From assembly GCA_965203255.1 (NCBI GenBank), contig OZ241882.1:1798001-1862000 (forward strand): DNA of 64,000 nt, written 5' to 3'. The position numbers were made by a program, and so were the translations under genes. Shown here piece by piece: positions 16,885 to 25,091 of the stretch. How positions within the stretch are numbered: position 1 is the first letter of the stretch; every line of letters starts with the position of its first letter. Source of the DNA: JAPOUP01 sp965203255. GTDB lineage: Bacteria > Pseudomonadota > Alphaproteobacteria > Rhodobacterales > Rhodobacteraceae. Under the pieces are notes generated by a model. That model worked only from the letters and a program-made list of their open reading frames with translations. It was not told where the DNA came from and made no database searches.

Positions 16885-18060
16885 ATGACAAATGTCGTAA
16901 TTGCATCGGCGGCGCGCACTGCCGTCGGAAGTTTCAACGGTTCATTTGCGAATACGCCAGCTCACGATCTGGGCACGACCGCAATCAAGGCGGCGGTCGA
17001 ACGCGCCGGAATCGAGCCGCAGGAGGTCTCGGAAGTCATACTGGGCCAGATCCTGACTGCCGGGCAAGGCCAGAATCCGGCGCGTCAGGCGTCTGTTAAC
17101 GCCGGTGTTCCAGTCGAATGTCCCGGTTGGGGTATCAACCAGCTATGCGGCTCCGGCCTGCGTGCGGTTGCACTCGGTGCCCAGCACATTCAGCTTGGTG
17201 ACGCCGACATTGTCGTCGCCGGCGGTCAGGAAAGCATGTCGATGTCACCACACTGTGCGCATCTTCGGGCTGGCGTCAAAATGGGTGGCGCGGACTTGGC
17301 CGACACCATGATCAAGGACGCATTGACCGATGCATTCTACGGTTATCACATGGGCAACACCGCAGAGAACGTCGCCAAGCAATGGCAGCTTTCGCGCGAT
17401 GAGCAGGATGCCTTCGCCGTTTCCAGCCAGAACAAGGCGGAAGCGGCGCAGAAAGATGGCAAGTTCGTTGACGAGATCGCTCCACATACCGTCAAGACCC
17501 GCAAGGGCGAGATTGTGGTCGAGGAGGACGAGTATATCCGTCACGGCGCAACGATCGAAAACATGCGCAAACTGAAGCCCGCGTTCGACAGGGAAGGCAC
17601 GGTGACTCCCGGTAACGCCTCGGGAATCAATGATGGCGCGGCAGCTGTTGTGCTGATGGGCGCGGATGAAGCCGAACGGCGTGGCGTCGAGCCCATGGCC
17701 CGCATCGTCAGCTATGCAACAGCGGGTGTGGACCCCTCAATAATGGGTACCGGTCCGATACCGGCCTCTCGTAAGGCCTTGGAGAAGGCGGGCTGGAAGG
17801 TTGACGACCTTGATCTCGTGGAAGCCAACGAGGCATTTGCTGCGCAAGCCTGTGCCGTAAATAAGGATATGGGCTGGAACACTGATATCGTGAACGTCAA
17901 CGGCGGTGCGATCGCCATCGGCCACCCAGTCGGTGCGTCGGGTGCCCGTGTCCTGAACACGCTTCTGTTCGAGATGCGGCGACGGAGCGCCAAACGTGGC
18001 CTTGCTACGCTTTGCATCGGCGGAGGCATGGGTGTCGCCATGTGCGTCGAGCGCACCTGA
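16885..18060 (+). CDS. phaA: Acetyl-CoA acetyltransferase (beta-ketothiolase)
   Basis: 391 residues, normal thiolase length. It condenses two acetyl-CoA to acetoacetyl-CoA, the first step of polyhydroxybutyrate synthesis. Catalytic residues visible: Cys88 in NQLCGSGLRA, His347 in GHPVGASGAR, Cys377 in CIGGGMG. The N-terminal VIASAARTAVGSFNGSFA and the GQESMSMSPH loop are typical of biosynthetic thiolases. The phaB gene follows 129 bp downstream on the same strand, so the pair likely forms the PHB precursor operon; no polymerase is in this window. PhaR-like palindrome upstream. Confidence 0.95.
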   Translation: MTNVVIASAARTAVGSFNGSFANTPAHDLGTTAIKAAVERAGIEPQEVSEVILGQILTAGQGQNPARQASVNAGVPVECPGWGINQLCGSGLRAVALGAQHIQLGDADIVVAGGQESMSMSPHCAHLRAGVKMGGADLADTMIKDALTDAFYGYHMGNTAENVAKQWQLSRDEQDAFAVSSQNKAEAAQKDGKFVDEIAPHTVKTRKGEIVVEEDEYIRHGATIENMRKLKPAFDREGTVTPGNASGINDGAAAVVLMGADEAERRGVEPMARIVSYATAGVDPSIMGTGPIPASRKALEKAGWKVDDLDLVEANEAFAAQACAVNKDMGWNTDIVNVNGGAIAIGHPVGASGARVLNTLLFEMRRRSAKRGLATLCIGGGMGVAMCVERT

Positions 18061-18189
18061 ATGTTGAGAGGCGCGGGATCACCTGGTGGAATCGGCAATC
18101 ACATCCGAGGCCATTCTTTCCGCGCTCCAACCTTTAGCAGACGTAATTCCGCAAACATTGATCCGATCAGACCCGGGAGGATATGAGCG

Positions 18190-18912
18190 ATGGGACGTGT
18201 AGCCTTGGTGACCGGTGGCAGCCGCGGCATTGGAGAAGCGATTTCAAGAGCCCTGAGTGCGGCCGGCTGTAGCGTAGCGGCGACCTATGCCGGCAATAAC
18301 GAGAAGGCGGCCGCTTTCACATCGGAGACCGGCATCAAAACCTACAGGTGGGATGTGGCGGACTACGACGCCTCTGCCGAGGGCATCGCCCGGGTCGAGG
18401 CCGATCTCGGTCCGGTCGAGATCGTGGTCGCCAACGCGGGAATCACCCGAGACGCCCCGTTCCATAGGATGACGCCCGAACAGTGGAGGCAGGTCATCGA
18501 CACCAACCTCACCGGTGTGTTCAACACCGTACATCCGATCTGGCCGGGCATGCGCGAACGACGGTTCGGGCGGGTTATCGTGATCAGTTCGGTCAACGGG
18601 CAGAAAGGCCAGTTCGCACAGGTGAACTATGCCGCCACCAAAGCTGGTGACATCGGCATCGTGCGCTCTCTTGCCCAAGAGGGGGCCCGCAACGGCATCA
18701 CGGCGAACGCGGTCTGCCCCGGCTACATAGCCACCGAGATGGTGATGGCGGTTCCGGAGAAGGTCAGGGAGTCGATAATCGCACAGATTCCCGCCGGACG
18801 TCTTGGCGAGCCGGAGGAGATCGCGCGCTGCGTAACCTTCCTAGCATCGGACGAGGCCAGCTTCATCAACGGATCGACAATCTCGGCAAACGGGGCACAG
18901 TTCTTCGGATAA
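18190..18912 (+). CDS. phaB: Acetoacetyl-CoA reductase
   Basis: 240 residues, short-chain dehydrogenase/reductase. It reduces acetoacetyl-CoA to (R)-3-hydroxybutyryl-CoA with NADPH. A Rossmann start GGSRGIGEAI (residues 9-18), ANAGITRDAPF, the catalytic serine in the SSVNG block (residues 133-134), Tyr147 and Lys151 in NYAATKAG are all present. The C-terminus GQFAQVNY...NGAQFFG matches PhaB. A GGGAGGAT site lies before ATG 18190; a closer upstream ATG at 18183 is in another frame. Partner of phaA. Confidence 0.93.
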   Translation: MGRVALVTGGSRGIGEAISRALSAAGCSVAATYAGNNEKAAAFTSETGIKTYRWDVADYDASAEGIARVEADLGPVEIVVANAGITRDAPFHRMTPEQWRQVIDTNLTGVFNTVHPIWPGMRERRFGRVIVISSVNGQKGQFAQVNYAATKAGDIGIVRSLAQEGARNGITANAVCPGYIATEMVMAVPEKVRESIIAQIPAGRLGEPEEIARCVTFLASDEASFINGSTISANGAQFFG

Positions 18913-18995
18913 CCGGCGTCACTACGCTGGGTGGAGGTGCACCGAATGGCATGCATCTTACTTCGCCCGCCGCAATATTGGAGCGAGCCTCACGG

Positions 18996-19101
18996 CTTAG
19001 AGCTTGACCTAAAATACCACATCTAGATCATGAAATCGACAATTGGGGGATCTTTGCACAAGGTATGGCACATGGACACGACTTTTAGGTCAAGCTCTTA
19101 G
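18996..19101. mobile_element. 96-bp MITE with CTTAG target duplication
   Basis: AGCTTGACCTAAAA (19001-19014) is perfectly inverted at 19083-19096, and CTTAG occurs directly on both outer sides (18996-19000 and 19097-19101). No gene inside. The perfect ends and intact flanking duplication suggest recent movement by an unidentified transposase. Confidence 0.75.
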
Positions 19102-19216
19102 CCCGACCAAATGAAGGGGATTACGTACCTAACTTAACGCGACAGGCGTAGAATCCCTACTCCAAAAATTCTACGTTGAACTCGAATCGCGAAGGCTTGC
19201 GACGGGGGCAGCAACC

Positions 19217-19558
19217 ATGACATTCACACAATCCATAAAGACCTGTTTTTCCAAGTATGCTGACTTCGACGGACGTGCGCCACGATCAGAATACTGGTAC
19301 TTCGTGCTGTTTTTGGTGTTGGTGAATATCTTCCTGAAGCTCGTCACGGCTTCCGATGTCCTTTTCAATGGAGTCCTGCCATCGTTGTTTGGCCTTGCAA
19401 CGCTCTTGCCAGCCGTCGCCGTAACCGCGCGACGCCTGCATGACACAGACCGGAGCGGTTGGTGGCAATTGCTCAACTTTATCCCGATCATTGGCTGGCT
19501 TGTTCTACTTGTTTGGCTCATCCGGCCAGGCACCAAAGGCAAGAACCGCTTCGGCTAG
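19217..19558 (+). CDS. DUF805 family membrane protein
   Basis: 113 residues. Opens MTFTQSIKTCFSKYADFDGR with APRSEYWYF, the invariant DUF805 entry (FxGRasRsefW). Three to four hydrophobic segments follow (about 26-46, 52-72, 85-103), the conserved ARRLHDTDRSGWW motif, and the polar tail RPGTKGKNRFG. An inner-membrane protein of unknown function in the YhaH/YhaI family. Stands alone on the plus strand. Confidence 0.88.
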   Translation: MTFTQSIKTCFSKYADFDGRAPRSEYWYFVLFLVLVNIFLKLVTASDVLFNGVLPSLFGLATLLPAVAVTARRLHDTDRSGWWQLLNFIPIIGWLVLLVWLIRPGTKGKNRFG

Positions 19559-19699
19559 GTTTCGGGCATTCGACAGCCGAAGCATCGAGCGCGTCAGGAG
19601 TCCGTCGACACAGCACAAAAATTGGCGAAATACTAAAATCATCGGTGACGATGGGCGCAAAGCTCCTTAGCATCTGAGGGATGATCAAGGAGAGGAAAA

Positions 19700-19876
19700 C
19701 TGATATATCTGGACAAACCGAACACCAACGTTGACCTGTTCGCCGATGCCATGCGCAAGATGTTCAGCGAGGTCGTTGGAGGAGTCGCTGGCCCGATGGC
19801 AACAGAAGCCACGACATCGAAAATCAGCAAACCGGAAGAAGCCGACAACGGCTCGCCCAACGGGGCACGCCCATAG
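19700..19876 (+). CDS. Possible 58-residue protein with CTG start
   Basis: An AAGGAGAGG site (19687-19695) sits 4-5 bases before CTG 19700, and the frame reads IYLDKPNTNVDLFADAMRKM and continues to a TAG at 19874. The reading is amphipathic, not arginine-rich, and has a sensible composition. The first ATG is internal (19752). CTG starts are rare, so this could be noise or the remnant of a longer gene. No family recognised. Confidence 0.3.
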   Translation: MIYLDKPNTNVDLFADAMRKMFSEVVGGVAGPMATEATTSKISKPEEADNGSPNGARP

Positions 19877-19942
19877 GCGATATACAGAGGGAGGCAAGAG
19901 ATAGTCAGAGCAGTATCTGATGCGCACGACGGGAGAACGAAC

Positions 19943-20217
19943 ATGAGCAATACGACGCACAAGGCCACCACGGTAGGATTGCTGGACGAAGAAATCTCGT
20001 TCTACGAGGCCAACAGGGAATCCTTCATTCGAGATCACTTGAACCGTCATCTCCTCATCAAAGGCAAACAGCTGATCGCCACCTATGAAACCGAAAGCGC
20101 CGCGATCGCGTACGTCGTTTCGGGACAGAGCCTTTCCTGGTCCGGCTTTCCGGCGAAGAAACACCTGTGTTCTCGGTGCCAGCACTGACCCTTGGCATTC
20201 CGCTATGCCTTTCCTGA
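19943..20217 (+). pseudogene. Frameshifted DUF5678-like small gene
   Basis: From ATG 19943: LLDEEISFYEANRESFIRDH, then LLIKGKQLIATYETESAAIA. Near 20110 the frame must shift to continue as RFGTEPFLVRLSGEETPVFS, then VPALTLGIPLCLS and stop at 20217. This order (YEANR..., LIKG..., ...FGTEPFLVR) is that of small DUF5678-like proteins that precede retropepsin-like genes. One base appears inserted around AYVV. The corrected gene would overlap the protease start at 20205. Confidence 0.6.
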
Positions 20218-20681
20218 ACATTCGGATAGAAAAACAGGCTAGGCGAGGAGGGCCAATTGAGCCAGCTCCAGAAGCATTGAGAACTCGCGGGCGTTTGCTT
20301 CCAGTGACACTTACGCACACCGATGAGGTTCAGCGCGTTCAGCAGGAAAAGGGAGTGAAGCCGCCACCGTCAGTGACTGGTCTTGCCTTGATCGATACAG
20401 GTGCGACCAGTTCATGTATTGACATGTCTGCCGCCTCAAAGGCCCAGTTGCCAACCCGCGGAACCTCCAGAATGGCATCCGCATCCCATGCCAATCAGGT
20501 CGTGCCGCTCTATGCGGGGAAGCTCATCATACAAAACGTGTGCATCAATCTGGAGAAAGGCATGGGTGTCAATCTTTCAGGATTCCCCGATTTGATCGCT
20601 TTGATTGGTCGAGACATTCTTGAAAGTGCTGTCCTGATTTACAACGGGCCGGACGGTAGTGTGACTCTCGCCTTCGGTTGA
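20205..20681 (+). CDS. Retropepsin-like aspartic protease domain protein
   Basis: 158 residues. The motif LIDTGATSSCID at about residues 65-76 is the aspartyl protease flap motif (D-T/S-G-A) of retroviral-like, dimeric pepsins, and LIALIGRDILESAVLIYNG matches the second conserved block (hydrophobic-hydrophobic-G-R-D). Substrate unknown; probably soluble and active only as a dimer. It overlaps the corrected end of the frameshifted DUF5678-like gene, indicating a two-gene unit. Confidence 0.75.
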   Translation: MPFLNIRIEKQARRGGPIEPAPEALRTRGRLLPVTLTHTDEVQRVQQEKGVKPPPSVTGLALIDTGATSSCIDMSAASKAQLPTRGTSRMASASHANQVVPLYAGKLIIQNVCINLEKGMGVNLSGFPDLIALIGRDILESAVLIYNGPDGSVTLAFG

Positions 20682-20691
20682 GACACTACTG

Positions 20692-21639
20692 TCAACTGTT
20701 GGCCACAAGATCCCGATATATCAACAGGTTTCCCGTCCGCATGGCGGCGATATGCTGCATCTGGTTGATGGTGTCCACCTCGCGGACGTTGGGACGGCCT
20801 GAAAACTCACCCACATAGCGGGGCGGGTGCCTGGCGCTCATATAGTGACATGTGCCCACGTATCCGCGCTTCATCATGCCCCAGAAACTTTCCATGCCGT
20901 TCGTGTGCGCCATGTCTCCGGGCTCTCCCTCGCGCTGTAATTGACGTTCTCATGGTCGCTGTCCATGCCGACCCAGACGGGCGGCATCGTAGGTGTAGAC
21001 CTTTGCCTCTGATTCCGTCACGCACTCGACAAACCTTGCACCGCGTCCTTGTCGGTACTCTCGACCGGTTCTGGCAATCACCCTGCTGGTCGTCCGATCT
21101 TTCGCGTAGACCAAGGCACGACAGTCCTGACCGCGGGGCCGCGACCTGACAGTTGCCCGCGCCTGGCTTTAGGCATGTTCCTGCGCCAGCAACCGATGTG
21201 GGTCCCGTCAACCCCGGCAGGCCCGACGAACTTCTCGAGGCCGGAGTTTCCCATCATTGCCTCAACCGGTGCAGCATGAGCCATGTGGCCTTCTAGGTCA
21301 CCTTTAGGTCGCGGTGCAGCTTGAGACCAGACACGCCCTTCAGGTGGGTGACGAGGAGGTGGATGGCGAACACCCATTTCGGAGCGGCAGCTTGGACTTT
21401 TCGATGGATGTGCCAGTGCGAACGCTGAAGTAGGAGCGGCAATCCTTGCACCAGTAAGGCTTTGGCTTGGCATTCGGGACTTCTCGGGTCGCGCTCGGGC
21501 CGCAATGCCCGCAGCACCTTGCGCCATTTGGGTAGCGGATGGTCTCAAACCACCTGACCGGCAATGCCTCATTTGGAAACATCTCAGTCAGTTCGACCAA
21601 GCTGATGCCTTTGCGATGCGACTTACCCGCCTTGGCCAT
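20692..21639 (-). pseudogene. Decayed IS1595-family transposase (second subgroup)
   Basis: Reads on the minus strand MAKAGKSHRKGISLVELTEM, then NAKPKPYWCKDCRSYFSVRT, VFAIHLL.THLKGVSGLKLH, and finally MAHTNGMESFWGMMKRGYVG with HISARHPPRYV-like sequence and NVREVDTINQM at the C-terminus. These are the zinc-ribbon, linker and DDE parts of IS1595 transposases, in the right order but in at least three different frames. The catalytic middle is badly eroded. Not functional. Confidence 0.85.
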
Positions 21640-21832
21640 TTCGAATCACCCATGCCGATAACCTTGGATGAACGAGTGAAGCCGCGGCCGCTGGACTTAG
21701 GTCGCGCCAATCCGGATCCCTCGCCAACGCACTGCGCACCGCAACCGGAACCGATGATTTCGGTTGCGGATGCACGTTCACCGATACCATGAGGACATCC
21801 GCCCAACGGGTCATTCGTACAGGTGTTTGGCC

Positions 21833-22000
21833 TCAGGCCTCCATCAGGCGGTGAATCTCCTCCTTGATTCGGAGCTTCTGCTTCTTGAGTTCGGTGAGAC
21901 GCAATTGGTCAAAGCCCGGGTGGCGCTGTGCGTCCTCCACCTCTGTCTTGAGACTCTCATGCTTCTTCTGAAGTTCCTCCAGGTGCGAACTCAATGCCAT
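21833..22000 (-). CDS. DUF465 (YdcH-type) protein
   Basis: 55 residues from ATG 22000, preceded by a strong AAGGAGG site; the frame extends 13 codons further but without such a signal. Almost entirely helical: SSHLEELQKKHESLKTEVED, PGFDQLRLTELKKQKLRIKE, EIHRLM. This is the two-helix YdcH/DUF465 hairpin. Function unknown; widespread single gene in alphaproteobacteria. Confidence 0.85.
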   Translation of the reverse strand: MALSSHLEELQKKHESLKTEVEDAQRHPGFDQLRLTELKKQKLRIKEEIHRLMEA

Positions 22001-22265
22001 CTTGTCCTCCTTGTTCCCTGTCAGTTGCCAGTTCATCACAAATCCACCGGCATGTCACTGGAGAGTCAAGCGAATCTGCAGATCAATGCCATTCCGATGA
22101 TGCATGGAGCTTCAGAGGCAAGGCAAGAAGATAAACCTTGACGAACGTGTGAACTCCATGGCATGGCCCCGTAGGATACGATCTTCCTGAACCGCGGATC
22201 CCGTCGGGCATCCTGCATGCCAGACCGACCGCCAGGAATATCGAAAGCCGATCCAATTGGGGCCA
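22001..22265. other. Gap between DUF465 and methyltransferase genes
   Basis: 265 bp with no convincing gene. A minus-strand frame containing MQDARRDPRFRKIVSYGAMP is open but was not recognised. Confidence 0.4.
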
Positions 22266-23033
22266 TCAACTCCAGTCCACCGCGAGCTGTGCGCCGCCCC
22301 TGAGAACCGCTTCCAAATCCCTGGAATAACCGTCGTCTTCGGAACCATGCGCGTCACCGCAATGAAGCACCGTTGGAGGTAGAAGCCGAAACCCTCCTCG
22401 GGCACCCTTTCGGGCACGGAGAACCACCAGTCGGGCCGGCTTCTTCCGCCTCGGGAGGAGCGGAAGCAGGCGCAAATCCCCCATCCAGCCATCACAGGCA
22501 GCCAGCAGTTCCGGCAGCCGTTCGGCGCGCTGGATTACATGCAGCACTCCTTTCGACGAAAGCCTTCGAACACCTGAATGGATCCAGTCCACCAATGGTA
22601 TGGATTCGCCCAGCGCAGTCTCGCGATCAGGGCTGGAGGAACGCGTGCCCCGCGTGCGGTCAAAGTAGGGAGGATTCGCAATCACGTGATCGAAGGCCAG
22701 GTCACGCAGGACTGGCGGCATCGACCTGACGTCGCCTTCAATCACATTGAGGTCCAGGCAGTTTTCGGTCGCATTGCGCCGGGCGAGAGCCGCATAGGCA
22801 GGCTGAAGTTCCAAGCCTGTGATCCTGAGTCCAGGCACACGTTCAGCAAGACATAGGGCGGCCACTCCAACGCCACAACCAAGGTCCAGCACCGACTGCC
22901 CTGAACTGGCATCCGTCGCCGCGGCCAGAATCACGGGATCAATGCCTGCTCGGTATCCCCGCAAAGGTTGCCAGATACGCAGCCGTCCACCGAGAAACGC
23001 ATCCCTGGTCAGGCCCTGATCACTGTCCCACAT
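22266..23033 (-). CDS. TrmN6-like N6-adenine tRNA methyltransferase
   Basis: 255 residues from ATG 23033 (an alternative ATG at 23048 is 5 codons upstream). Class I SAM-dependent fold: VLDLGCGVGVAALCLAERVP binds SAM, and VIANPPYF is the NPPY motif of N6-adenine methylases. The N-terminus LGGRLRIWQPLRGYRAGIDP is specific for the TrmN6/YfiC group, which modifies A37 of tRNA-Val in E. coli. It overlaps the DUF2007 gene upstream by 14 bp, hence cotranscribed. Confidence 0.85.
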   Translation of the reverse strand: MWDSDQGLTRDAFLGGRLRIWQPLRGYRAGIDPVILAAATDASSGQSVLDLGCGVGVAALCLAERVPGLRITGLELQPAYAALARRNATENCLDLNVIEGDVRSMPPVLRDLAFDHVIANPPYFDRTRGTRSSSPDRETALGESIPLVDWIHSGVRRLSSKGVLHVIQRAERLPELLAACDGWMGDLRLLPLLPRRKKPARLVVLRARKGARGGFRLLPPTVLHCGDAHGSEDDGYSRDLEAVLRGGAQLAVDWS

Positions 23034-23235
23034 CGACACCGTTGTCACGCAGGATCGCCTCAGCCCGAAAGTGATCTCTGTCAGCCACCAGCAGCCGGCG
23101 CGGCAATATGCCTATGGAGCCTTCAAGGACGCTCATATGGACGTCCATCTGAAAGGACTGTATGTCTTCGCCGTCTAGCAGGGCCGTAGCGTAGGCGATC
23201 ACCGTTGGGTCATTGCTGCGCAAAAGCTCTTTCAT
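23020..23235 (-). CDS. DUF2007 domain protein
   Basis: 71 residues: MKELLRSNDPTVIAYATALL, then GILPRRLLVADRDHFRAEAI. This is the ferredoxin-like DUF2007 (putative signal-transducing) fold. It precedes the methylase in the same operon and is divergent from the polyprenyl synthase gene, with 55 bp between starts. This DUF2007-methylase-prenyl synthase neighbourhood is typical of Rhodobacteraceae. Function unknown. Confidence 0.85.
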   Translation of the reverse strand: MKELLRSNDPTVIAYATALLDGEDIQSFQMDVHMSVLEGSIGILPRRLLVADRDHFRAEAILRDNGVDVGQ

Positions 23236-23290
23236 GGTTCCAGTCTAGAACAGGGACCACGATATTGTCGAGAGTTCTGACAGGACAACG

Positions 23291-24292
23291 ATGGCACTGG
23301 ATCGGTTGCAGGCGAACCCGATTGAACGGCTGGCGGCGGCACTGGCCGACGACCTTACAGCGGTGAACGGACTCATCCACGCCCGAATGTCCTCTGAGCA
23401 TGCCCCGCGAATCCCTGAGGTGACCACACATCTGGTAGAGGCCGGAGGCAAGCGACTCAGACCGATGCTCACATTGGCGGCAGCACACATATTTGACTAC
23501 AGCGGTGTGCTCCATGTGAATCTGGCAGCGACGGTCGAGTTTATTCACACGGCAACGCTTCTGCATGACGACGTCGTCGACGAGAGTGACCAGCGTCGAG
23601 GAAAGCCCACGGCAAACCTTCTTTGGGACAACAAATCCAGTATCCTTGTCGGAGACTACCTCTTTTCCCGTGCTTTCCAGTTGATGGTCGAAACGGGATC
23701 CCTTCGCGTTCTTGATGTTCTCTCCAATGCCGCGGCACTGATCGCCGAAGGAGAAGTCCTTCAGTTGACCGCCTCACATGACCTTCGGACTGACGAGAAC
23801 CTCTATCTCAAGATTGTACGCGGAAAGACGGCCGCCCTGTTCTCGGCAGCGACCGAGGCTGGAGCTGTGATTGCACAAGCTGACGAAATGCATGTTCGAT
23901 CACTGTTCGCCTACGGTGACGCTCTGGGAATCTCATTCCAGATAGCTGATGACCTGCTCGACTACGAAGGCGATGCGCTGGCTACCGGAAAGAGCATCGG
24001 CGATGATTTCCGCGAACGCAAAATGACGCTACCAGTGATAAAGGCCGTCTCGAAAGCTGACGAGGATGAGCGGGTATTCTGGTCCCGGGTCATAGAGAAG
24101 GGAACGCAGCACGACGGTGACCTCGATCACGCACTGTCATTGCTGGCGAGACATGGCGCTCTGGAGGAAGCGCGGCGTGACGCCGTTTTCTGGGCATCCC
24201 AAGCCAAGGAAGCGGTCTCGAAACTTCCACCGCATGAATTCCGCGACATTCTCCACGATCTTGCCGACCACACGGTGTCAAGACTCAGTTGA
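23291..24292 (+). CDS. Long-chain polyprenyl diphosphate synthase
   Basis: 333 residues. An all-helical prenyltransferase with both aspartate-rich motifs: first LLHDDVVDESDQRRG, second FQIADDLLDYEGD; plus GGKRLRPML near the start and GKTAALFSAATEAG. It elongates allylic diphosphates with isopentenyl diphosphate; in this lineage the product is expected to be the C45-C50 side chain of ubiquinone (inference). Its 3' end overlaps the convergent ispE gene by 8 bp, so two genes of the isoprenoid pathway sit tail to tail. Confidence 0.92.
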   Translation: MALDRLQANPIERLAAALADDLTAVNGLIHARMSSEHAPRIPEVTTHLVEAGGKRLRPMLTLAAAHIFDYSGVLHVNLAATVEFIHTATLLHDDVVDESDQRRGKPTANLLWDNKSSILVGDYLFSRAFQLMVETGSLRVLDVLSNAAALIAEGEVLQLTASHDLRTDENLYLKIVRGKTAALFSAATEAGAVIAQADEMHVRSLFAYGDALGISFQIADDLLDYEGDALATGKSIGDDFRERKMTLPVIKAVSKADEDERVFWSRVIEKGTQHDGDLDHALSLLARHGALEEARRDAVFWASQAKEAVSKLPPHEFRDILHDLADHTVSRLS

Positions 24293-25091
24293 TATTCCCG
24301 CCATACGTTACCGTATCACGGACCCACCAACCGGGATTGGCCCTTGCGATTTCGGCGGCCGCCTGCTTTGCCGAACCCTGATCAGCATAGAGCCCGTAGC
24401 AGGACGTTCCCGAACCGGTCATGCGCGCGACCGCCGCGCCAGACAGCGCTGCCAGAGCGTCACCAACCTGAGGCGCAAGTTCCACGGCAACCTCTTCAAG
24501 ATCGTTGCGCTGTCGGCACAGCCAATCCGTGAATCCAGCGAAATCATGCCAGTCAGGAAGAACGCCCATGCCTGAGCGGTTATTTCTGCGGAGCGACCTG
24601 AACACCTCGCCGGTCGGAACGGAGCAACCGGGACTGACCAGCACCAGGTGGCAGGCAGGGACCACTGACAATCGATCCAGAACTTCTCCGATTCCCCGCA
24701 TTCTCTGCGGGCCGGCCCATAAGCAGACAGGTACATCCGCACCAATTGATGCGGCGGCGGCCCGACCTTCGAACTGACGGAGCACCGCCGCAGCGTCAGC
24801 GGAGCCACCGCCAAGGCCCGCCCCGTGGGGAATGTTCTTCTCCAGTTCGATGTGGCATGTGGCACCCGCCGCCCTCGCCGCACGCCAAGCTAGATTATGA
24901 CAATCCGGCGGAACGCCGTCGGCGAATTCCCCGGTCACCTCGACCGACAGTTCACTCGCGTCGTGAAACCACAGGCGGTCACCGATGTCGGCGAACACGA
25001 CAAGTGAGTCGAGTTGATGATATCCGTCTGCCCGCTGGCAAAGAACATGAAGGGTCAGATTGACCTTCGCGTGGGCGAAGGCCTCAGCCAT
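24285..25091 (-). CDS. ispE: 4-diphosphocytidyl-2-C-methyl-D-erythritol kinase
   Basis: 268 residues from ATG 25091 (MAEAFAHAKVNLTLHVLCQR). GHMP kinase: AKVNLTLHV, the phosphate-binding NIPHGAGLGGGSADAAAVL at about residues 90-108, and the C-terminal MTGSGTSCYGLY loop. It phosphorylates the CDP-methylerythritol intermediate of the MEP isoprenoid pathway. Slightly short for the family but complete. Its start overlaps the TPR gene end by 8 bp (minus strand). Confidence 0.92.
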   Translation of the reverse strand: MAEAFAHAKVNLTLHVLCQRADGYHQLDSLVVFADIGDRLWFHDASELSVEVTGEFADGVPPDCHNLAWRAARAAGATCHIELEKNIPHGAGLGGGSADAAAVLRQFEGRAAAASIGADVPVCLWAGPQRMRGIGEVLDRLSVVPACHLVLVSPGCSVPTGEVFRSLRRNNRSGMGVLPDWHDFAGFTDWLCRQRNDLEEVAVELAPQVGDALAALSGAAVARMTGSGTSCYGLYADQGSAKQAAAEIARANPGWWVRDTVTYGGNIN

